IMG/VR virus record: IMGVR_UViG_3300032397_000029
Location: 1-43,706 of that record
Length of the DNA: 43,706 nt
From: a virus
Direction: 5' to 3' (one strand)
The position numbers and the translations under genes are program-made. Below, in pieces: positions 38,035 to 43,706 of the stretch. The notes under the pieces were generated by a model that saw only the letters and a list, made by a program, of their open reading frames with translations, made no database searches and had not been told where the DNA came from. The stretch's first letter is position 1. The number at the start of each line of letters is the position of its first letter.

Positions 38035-40740
38035 ATGGGTTTCAATCGGTCGAAGAAAATCAGTGCAAGTGACACCTGGGTTTGTCCTTCTGGGGTAACT
38101 CGGGCGAACGTTTACCTGTGCGGCGGCGGCAATGGTGGCCAAGGTGGATCTGGTGGCGGTGGAGGTGGCACTGGATACGCTACTACGCTTTATTCAGGAG
38201 GAGCAGGTGCTGGTGGTGGACGAGGAGATAATGGAGCTGCAGGACAGTGGACGGTGTACCGCAACCTCAACGTAACACCTGGCAACACGTATAACATCGT
38301 TTGTGGAGCGGGTGGCACCGGAGGAGCTGCTGGTGCTGGCGGGGCGTTTGTAGCTACAGCGACAACAGCAGGTACTGCAGGAGCTGCTGGTACTGCAGGG
38401 ACTCAAGGCGCACGTAGTAGCTTTGGGTATTTAGCAAATCCTGTACAATCTACGCCAACTGCGACGAATAGAGGTGGTGGTGGAGGTGGTGCAGGGCTAG
38501 TGAGCACAAATGGAGCTGGCGGTACTGCGTCTTCAGATTCTGCAAGCGGTGCAGCAGGTGGTGCTGGGATCAACACAGGGACTAGTACGGCGGGGACAGC
38601 AGTAGGTGCTACGAGTTCTGATGGATTTATACCTGTACCAGATTCAATTGGGCAGGCCTCGAATGCTACGATCAAGCAGTCTGTTACGAATCCAACGGCT
38701 GGGACAGCGGGAGCTGGGGTAGCTATTGTGAGTCCTGCTGTGGGAGCTGGGGGCGGAGGTGGTTGCGGTCGAAACGTGGAGAATACAGGCACTGTAGTGG
38801 TGCATGATTTCGACCCGTATGTTGATCCTGGATTTGTAAACGCTGGAGCTGCCCACCCTTCTGGGGGCACAGGTGGTTGGAGCACTAAGGTTCCAGCAGA
38901 CACGATTTTGGTTACGAACGGAGCTAATTCTGGTGGATTCCAGCAGTTTACAGTGCCCACAGGGCACGGGCTCGTGGTCGGAGATGTGGTGCAGTTCGTT
39001 CCTGGTGTAGCAACTACGGGGGCGCTAACAGTTCCTGTTGAGGTTGCGGGGTGTTGTGCAATGCGTGTTACAGCATCGGCTACTACGACTGTGACTACGT
39101 CTGCTGCTACCACTATTATGACAGCAACAGGGATTTTTGTTGGAACGCTAAGGAAGATTCTTGGAGCTGTTAGGATCACTAGCATTGCAAACAATGGTGG
39201 AACTTGTAGGTTCACTACAACTGACAACCACAATCTAGTAGTAGGGCAAATTGTAGGTATCGTGCTAACCACTGGTAACAGTAGCATTTGTAGAGTAACT
39301 AATGTTCCTACAGGTACTTCGTTCGATACAGGCGCAACTTGGGGTGCAACATCAGTAGGGTATGTATTTCTTGCATCTAGTAGGCAGGTAGTGTCTATTG
39401 CTAATAATGGCGGTACGTGCAGGATTTACTTTGCGCAACCGTTGGTCAACAGTAACTTGCGTGTTGGCAGCACACTTTGTGTTTCTGCAACGTCGGTATC
39501 TGGGTACAATGTAGTACATACAATAACAGCAATTACTAACACTTATGTAGACACGTCTGTTTCATACACAGCGGACGCAACAGGTGGGTTTGTGGCTCCT
39601 TGTGACTATACTACTATCACTGCTGTGGCGAACAATGGTAGTGGTAAATGCAGAGTTACCACGTCATCGGCACACCCATTTCAAACAGGTGATTGGGTAT
39701 TTACGAGAGTGCCAAGCACTGCTAGGTACGGTACTATTAGTATAATCGAGTCTTTGGATGCTACTAGAGTTAGAGTAATTACAACGGCAAATCATGGTTT
39801 ATCAGGTGGCGAAACGGTCTTTATTAGTGGCACGGGCGCGGGGGGTTTCTACGACGGTACTTATACGATTCAATACCATAGTGCGACTGATTTCCTTATA
39901 GTACATACTTTTTATGGCTCCAACGTCTTTGGAGGGTCATGGACACAGCTTACGATTGGGTATGCTCAAGTCACATATGTTGATTCCACACATTATGATT
40001 TGTTGTCTGTGAACTATGTAGAAACAACTACTGGGTGGGCTTATGCTTTGGATGGATATTTAGGAGCAGCAGACAACACCTTGTCTGCCGGACACCCGTT
40101 TGCATGTTTTGATGCAATATTATCCGGAATCTATACGGTTGCGTCTAAATTTGGGTACTTATCCGATCAGACATCGGAGACAGTTGTTACACCGATAAAT
40201 GCAACAGGTGCTAACACGTATATGTGGCCCATGTTCAAGGGTCGCTTGATAACGTCAGTTGCCAACAACGGGGCAAGCAAGGCTAGACTCACTACAGCTT
40301 CTGCGCACAACATTCTTGCAGGGGCGAATGTGTACGTCAAGGGGATGACTGTTACAGCATATAACGGAGCATGGCGGGCGGAAGCTGTAACGTCAAACAC
40401 AGTGGATATCGCAGCCGTATACTCGACAACTGATTCCGGTGGAGCTGTGTGTGGAGGAATCAATTGGGGTTGGAATACGACTACGGGCACTCGTGGGTGG
40501 TCAGTCTTGTCAGGATTGCACGGGGCTTTAGGGGATTATGCCAGTGCTCAACCGGCTAATTCTGGATTTGGTGGATTGGGCGGTGGTGGCGGAGCAGGTG
40601 GAGGTGGTGGTCCAGGTCTGGTAACGCAGACAAATGGAGTTGTATCAGGTCAATGGGGCTGGGCAGGTAAAGGTGGGAACGGAGGCAAAGGCGGCGATGG
40701 AGGCTCTGGATTCTGTCTCATAACTTGGTACACCCCGTAG
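38035..40740 (+). CDS. Glycine-rich adhesin-like protein with inserted beta repeats (901 aa)
   Basis: AGGAGG before ATG 38035 is a very good site. The N-terminus (WVCPSGVTRANVYLCGGGNG) opens like a Gly-rich tail domain, and poly-Gly loops run to about residue 250. From about 285 to 840 the protein changes to short beta repeats of the form I-T-x-V-A-N-N-G, R-V-T-T, H-x-L-x-x-G-D-x-V, similar to the FCCH-type repeats found in phage tail proteins. From about 841 Gly-rich sequence resumes (GFGGLGGGGGAGGGGGPGLV) and ends in GSGFCLITWYTP, the usual end of a Gly-rich domain. It is thus one domain split by a large insert. A host-binding adhesin role is inferred. Confidence 0.75.
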   Translation: MGFNRSKKISASDTWVCPSGVTRANVYLCGGGNGGQGGSGGGGGGTGYATTLYSGGAGAGGGRGDNGAAGQWTVYRNLNVTPGNTYNIVCGAGGTGGAAGAGGAFVATATTAGTAGAAGTAGTQGARSSFGYLANPVQSTPTATNRGGGGGGAGLVSTNGAGGTASSDSASGAAGGAGINTGTSTAGTAVGATSSDGFIPVPDSIGQASNATIKQSVTNPTAGTAGAGVAIVSPAVGAGGGGGCGRNVENTGTVVVHDFDPYVDPGFVNAGAAHPSGGTGGWSTKVPADTILVTNGANSGGFQQFTVPTGHGLVVGDVVQFVPGVATTGALTVPVEVAGCCAMRVTASATTTVTTSAATTIMTATGIFVGTLRKILGAVRITSIANNGGTCRFTTTDNHNLVVGQIVGIVLTTGNSSICRVTNVPTGTSFDTGATWGATSVGYVFLASSRQVVSIANNGGTCRIYFAQPLVNSNLRVGSTLCVSATSVSGYNVVHTITAITNTYVDTSVSYTADATGGFVAPCDYTTITAVANNGSGKCRVTTSSAHPFQTGDWVFTRVPSTARYGTISIIESLDATRVRVITTANHGLSGGETVFISGTGAGGFYDGTYTIQYHSATDFLIVHTFYGSNVFGGSWTQLTIGYAQVTYVDSTHYDLLSVNYVETTTGWAYALDGYLGAADNTLSAGHPFACFDAILSGIYTVASKFGYLSDQTSETVVTPINATGANTYMWPMFKGRLITSVANNGASKARLTTASAHNILAGANVYVKGMTVTAYNGAWRAEAVTSNTVDIAAVYSTTDSGGAVCGGINWGWNTTTGTRGWSVLSGLHGALGDYASAQPANSGFGGLGGGGGAGGGGGPGLVTQTNGVVSGQWGWAGKGGNGGKGGDGGSGFCLITWYTP

Positions 40741-40750
40741 GAGCAGTACA

Positions 40751-41077
40751 ATGGCTCAACTAGCGCAAATGGGTGTGATGTATGATGAGGGCTGCATCCT
40801 TGCCGAAGGTGAAGAAGGGATGCCAGATGGGTTCCTTCGAGTCGGCGCCATGACGGTTGAAGGTCACGCGTTCGAGCTGGAAACGCACTTCACTCAAAAT
40901 TCCAACATGCTCGAAGAAGGAAAATGGGAATGCCACTACGGCGGAGAGCCGGTAGCAGAGCCCCCATTGTTCGACTTTCCTCATATCAGTGCGGGGGAAG
41001 AAGCGTGCTTGACTGCGAGGCAGACACAGCCAGAGCGTGTGAAGCAGATGCTGACTGCATGGCTTGAATCTAAGTAG
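40751..41077 (+). CDS. Acidic small protein (108 aa), possible fibre chaperone
   Basis: GGAGC before ATG 40751 fits. The 108-residue protein is acidic (YDEGCILAEGEEGMPDGFLR) and ends in a helical segment (PERVKQMLTAWLESK). It lies between two fibre-type genes, a usual place for fibre assembly chaperones. No motif is diagnostic, so the role is a guess based on position and charge. Confidence 0.65.
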   Translation: MAQLAQMGVMYDEGCILAEGEEGMPDGFLRVGAMTVEGHAFELETHFTQNSNMLEEGKWECHYGGEPVAEPPLFDFPHISAGEEACLTARQTQPERVKQMLTAWLESK

Positions 41078-41101
41078 GTATCGAAAAGGACGGGACTGCC
41101 T

Positions 41102-43114
41102 ATGAGCTTACTACACAACATCAAAGGGATCCTGTCCGACACGTTCCAAATTGGAACTCAGGGTCCGTTACTCAAACGAGTCGGTTCGGCAATCCATGCA
41201 CGTACTTTTGGGGATGGGGCATATACTGATTTTGCAGCTCTTTTTCGACCTCCTGCAGGAGCTGCGGGGGCTGGAACAGCTCCACTCAAACTTCAGCAGG
41301 GTACAGCCCAGACTACTCCAGAGAATGGTGCGATTGAGGATATTGCTGGAAACATTACATGGGTGAAGAGCGGAGTAAGAACACAACTCAACGACCAGTT
41401 AACCACATGGCCTGGAGGCGAGCCGTTAGGATTCGTAGATCGTACGAGCAGCACGATTTCGTGGAATAACACGTCGAAGAAGCTCTCAGTTGCGGTAAAG
41501 AGTCCTGCTACGGAGTTCGTGGTCTACGAGTACGGGGGCATCAAGTACACGTTCACCACGACTCAGGAATCCACCATCTCAAGCCCCGCAGCAGGAGTGT
41601 GGTACTTCTACTTCGAAAGCGGTGTGCTCACCAATTCCACGGTGTTCGCCTTTACCAAGACTCTTGTAGCGTTTGTCACACTAGACGCTAGTAACAATTC
41701 GATAGGGGTTACAGACGAGCGGCACGGCATCGTAATGGATTGGGCAACGCATGAGTACGGTCACGAGAACTTCGGTACTCGTTGGGAAACTGGGCTAGCA
41801 GCTACCAGGATTGCGACAGGGTCTGGTTCTGTAGATGGTGACGCGCAGCTCTACTTAGGCGGCGGTACGGTATGGGATGAGGATCTGGAATGCGTCCTAG
41901 TTCGTTCGGCCTCTCCTACTAACGACTTCGAGCAAGAGCTGGGGACGTCTGGGGTACCTGGCAAGTTCCCGATCTACTATCGAACTGGCTCGGCGTCGTT
42001 CAACTGGGCAAAGTTGACCACTACTGACTTTCCTTGCTACCAGATCGGCGCTGGTCAAAGAATCACGTACAACCTGGACACAGCAGGCACATGGTCTGCA
42101 GCGCAGATCAGTGGAAACAATCGCTTTTCGTGCATGTTTCTTGTCGCAACGAACAGCCTGTCCGAGCCCGTGATCTGTGTCATGGGGCAGTGGGATGATG
42201 CAAATCTCCCTGGGGCTGCTGCACGCACGTTCGGTGACCTAGCACTTGGCGGACTTCCTTTCAAAGAAATGAAGCCGCTGTATAAGGTGATTTTCAGCAC
42301 GAGCACGGGTCATGCGAACAACATCAAAGCGTACGTTGCACAGCTCACCGACCTACGTAACGCTGTAAATGTCCCGTCTGGAAACTTTGTCACTACGGCT
42401 CACAATTCGCTATCGCTTCGCGACGATGCGAACTGCCACCCGGCGACTGCAGTCTCGCTAAGTACGACAGGATTTGGTGGAAACTTAGCCGTTACCGATG
42501 ACGAGGTTCAGAAACTCGCAGCGAAATTCGATGCATACGTACCAGTAGTTGGTGAGCCTACCAAGCTGTTCGGCTACACAATTGGATTCCCACCTGACGT
42601 TGTCAACAATGGCGCAGTAGTCTCGTTTTCTGCCGACCGCTTGCAATGGGAGGCTCTCAACCCGAAAGACGGAGCTGTTAGCCTGATAGGGGTGACGTTG
42701 GCCAACGGGGACGTTCCGAGGTGGGACAGTACGGCAGAGGCTTGGGTAGCTGTCAATCCGGTGTTGGTACGGTCCCTAAGCGGAGCGAGCATAGGTGAAT
42801 CCAGTCAAAATACCGTAACGCCTGCGGAGAAAGTAGCACCTACAGGGTCGTTCGTTGTTGGGAACTATTACGTGAAGTGGTCCTGCGAGATACAGTCCAC
42901 GACAGGCTACAATGTTGCAGGGACGTTCTTGATCGATGCGGTTGAGGTTGGTGCAATGACGATGGACACGAAAGGGCAGTACGTAATGTTTGGTGGATAC
43001 ATTCTTACTGCGTTGGCTGTAGGAACACACACGTTCTACTTGAAGTATGCGTCTGGTACAGCAGCACAACTGGCGTACATTCGTCGAGCTAGTGTGGATA
43101 TAGTGAGGGCATAA
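41102..43114 (+). CDS. Tail fibre protein (670 aa)
   Basis: The N-terminal region (MSLLHNIKGILSDTFQIG, then TQGPLLKRVGSAIHARTFGD) matches that of the protein at 34026. It is followed by APLKLQQGTAQTTPENGAIE, a block common in modular phage fibres. The middle is beta-rich (WYFYFESGVLTN, VVSFSADRLQWEALNPKDG), including the SADR-x-QWE segment shared with the large LamG fibre. The C-terminal 130 residues (GNYYVKWSCEIQ, YVMFGGYILTALAVGTHTFY) look like a beta-sandwich tip. It probably binds host receptors. It ends in a TAATG junction with the next gene. Confidence 0.78.
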   Translation: MSLLHNIKGILSDTFQIGTQGPLLKRVGSAIHARTFGDGAYTDFAALFRPPAGAAGAGTAPLKLQQGTAQTTPENGAIEDIAGNITWVKSGVRTQLNDQLTTWPGGEPLGFVDRTSSTISWNNTSKKLSVAVKSPATEFVVYEYGGIKYTFTTTQESTISSPAAGVWYFYFESGVLTNSTVFAFTKTLVAFVTLDASNNSIGVTDERHGIVMDWATHEYGHENFGTRWETGLAATRIATGSGSVDGDAQLYLGGGTVWDEDLECVLVRSASPTNDFEQELGTSGVPGKFPIYYRTGSASFNWAKLTTTDFPCYQIGAGQRITYNLDTAGTWSAAQISGNNRFSCMFLVATNSLSEPVICVMGQWDDANLPGAAARTFGDLALGGLPFKEMKPLYKVIFSTSTGHANNIKAYVAQLTDLRNAVNVPSGNFVTTAHNSLSLRDDANCHPATAVSLSTTGFGGNLAVTDDEVQKLAAKFDAYVPVVGEPTKLFGYTIGFPPDVVNNGAVVSFSADRLQWEALNPKDGAVSLIGVTLANGDVPRWDSTAEAWVAVNPVLVRSLSGASIGESSQNTVTPAEKVAPTGSFVVGNYYVKWSCEIQSTTGYNVAGTFLIDAVEVGAMTMDTKGQYVMFGGYILTALAVGTHTFYLKYASGTAAQLAYIRRASVDIVRA

Positions 43115-43428
43115 TGGCACTTTTTCTAGTCAAGTCAGATCCGGGTGGGAACACGATCTCGTATTGGCGTATCAGCCCCGAGGTACATTTTAACGTTGTA
43201 GAGCAGGTCGCCTACGCGCATGTCATGGGCTACAAGGATCAGGATGCAAGGGATGCGGACAAGGACGCTAGTCCATTTGCAGGATCTGTTGGACTTCCGT
43301 CCACGATTAGATTGACGCAGGCTGCTGCAATTGCCGCCATGATGGTTGGAGATCATCGTCCGGCGATGTATGTGGTTGCGAAGGCTATGGATGAGTTTGC
43401 GGGGGCAGAAGACGTGTTTGAAACCTAA
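43114..43428 (+). CDS. Small protein of unknown function (104 aa)
   Basis: ATG 43114 lies in a TAATG overlap with the fibre. The 104-residue product is mixed, with MALFLVKSDPGGNTISYWRI at the start and a helical Ala/Met-rich second half (TQAAAIAAMMVGDHRPAMYV). I do not recognise it. Its gene follows a fibre directly, so a fibre assembly or virion role is possible. An AGGTAGGA stretch after its stop serves the next gene. Confidence 0.65.
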   Translation: MALFLVKSDPGGNTISYWRISPEVHFNVVEQVAYAHVMGYKDQDARDADKDASPFAGSVGLPSTIRLTQAAAIAAMMVGDHRPAMYVVAKAMDEFAGAEDVFET

Positions 43429-43440
43429 AGGTAGGAATTC

Positions 43441-43706
43441 ATGCCGTCAACGCGCGACAGGATATCTTCGATTTCAGATCCCAATGGCTCGAATAGCGGG
43501 CAAGGGCCTGTGTGTCCGGAACATGTCAGGGTAGCTAAAGACATCGAACGCTTGGAGAATCGTATGGCAACTGTCGAACATTACCAAAGCGACACTGCTT
43601 CGATGTTCAACAAGATTTTACTGTCCAGTCGTGAGATCGCCAATCAGATAGTAGCTTTGGATGGACAGATGAAAGATTCCATCCAAGCCATGTGGAATCG
43701 GCTAGC
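43441..43706 (+). CDS. Partial helical coiled-coil protein, 3' end beyond window
   Basis: AGGA shortly before ATG 43441 marks the start. The 88 visible residues open with a Ser-rich, probably disordered part (MPSTRDRISSISDPNGSN). A helical stretch with coiled-coil character follows (RVAKDIERLENRMATVEHYQ, then IANQIVALDGQMKDSIQAMW). The frame is still open at the window end. Such helical proteins after fibre genes may be spanins, tail or lysis accessories, but too little is seen to choose. Confidence 0.65.
   Translation, partial: MPSTRDRISSISDPNGSNSGQGPVCPEHVRVAKDIERLENRMATVEHYQSDTASMFNKILLSSREIANQIVALDGQMKDSIQAMWNRL

Noticed and set aside
38403-39287. Long minus-strand open frame of 294 codons opposite the glycine-rich adhesin gene
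   Set aside because: It mirrors the biased Gly/Ala/Thr codons of the plus-strand gene, giving a Pro/Val/Ala-rich translation with no start site; it is a shadow.

Overview
The window is one continuous stretch of a tailed-phage genome, or a prophage carrying a complete structural module. Every confidently called gene reads left to right. Genes are packed with short ATGA, TAATG or GTGA overlaps, and no tRNA, rRNA, CRISPR array or insertion sequence was seen. Contractile-tail genes (sheath, tube, hub, spike, wedge) make it a myovirus. Host and genus cannot be named from the sequence; Shine-Dalgarno sites of the AGGAG type before most genes only say that the host is a bacterium with a standard ribosome.

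Layout. 1-1235: 3' part of a beta-helix tail spike or fibre gene. 1232-2794: terminase large subunit. 2836-5126: small genes of mostly unknown role, including a 42-residue Cys4 mini-protein, interrupted by a 309-base gap with an inverted repeat. 5123-12032: head module, with portal, MuF/SPP1 gp7-like minor head protein, four unassigned small or beta-rich proteins, scaffold and major capsid protein. No maturation protease was recognised, so the order resembles SPP1 heads more than HK97 or lambda. 12124-15459: accessory head proteins and head-tail joining proteins. 15514-21187: sheath, tube, tail assembly chaperone with a -1 frameshift site, and tape measure. 21187-29794: baseplate, with LysM protein, gpD/gp27-like hub, gpV/gp5-like spike, an aromatic beta-strand mini-protein, gp25/W-like wedge, gpJ-like wedge and a gpI-like protein. 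29802-31706: a small protein and a large tail-associated protein. 31703-33317: lysis region with holin-like protein, Cys-His-Asp endolysin candidate, an unknown protein and a Trp-rich mini-protein. 33348-43706: modular fibres and adhesins with shared N-terminal and internal modules, a LamG-like domain, a split glycine-rich domain and a partial coiled-coil gene cut by the window end.

How it works together. TerL and the portal package DNA into a scaffolded capsid. The neck proteins join the head to a sheath-tube tail whose length is set by the 673-residue tape measure. The chaperone pair made by frameshifting guides tail assembly. The hub, spike and wedge genes make the baseplate, to which the diverse fibres attach. 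The holin and endolysin release progeny.

The most unusual signals are: (a) a leader before the tail chaperone gene in which one sequence can pair either with an upstream decoy or with the chaperone's own ribosome binding site, next to a short leader ORF with its own binding site; (b) a 40-base sequence shared in frame by the LysM baseplate gene and the holin gene; (c) two adjacent head-region proteins ending in the same RDE-G-FASK tag; (d) a glycine-rich adhesin domain split by a large, AT-richer insert of short beta repeats. I did not find a clearly new multi-gene system; (a) is the best candidate for undescribed biology.
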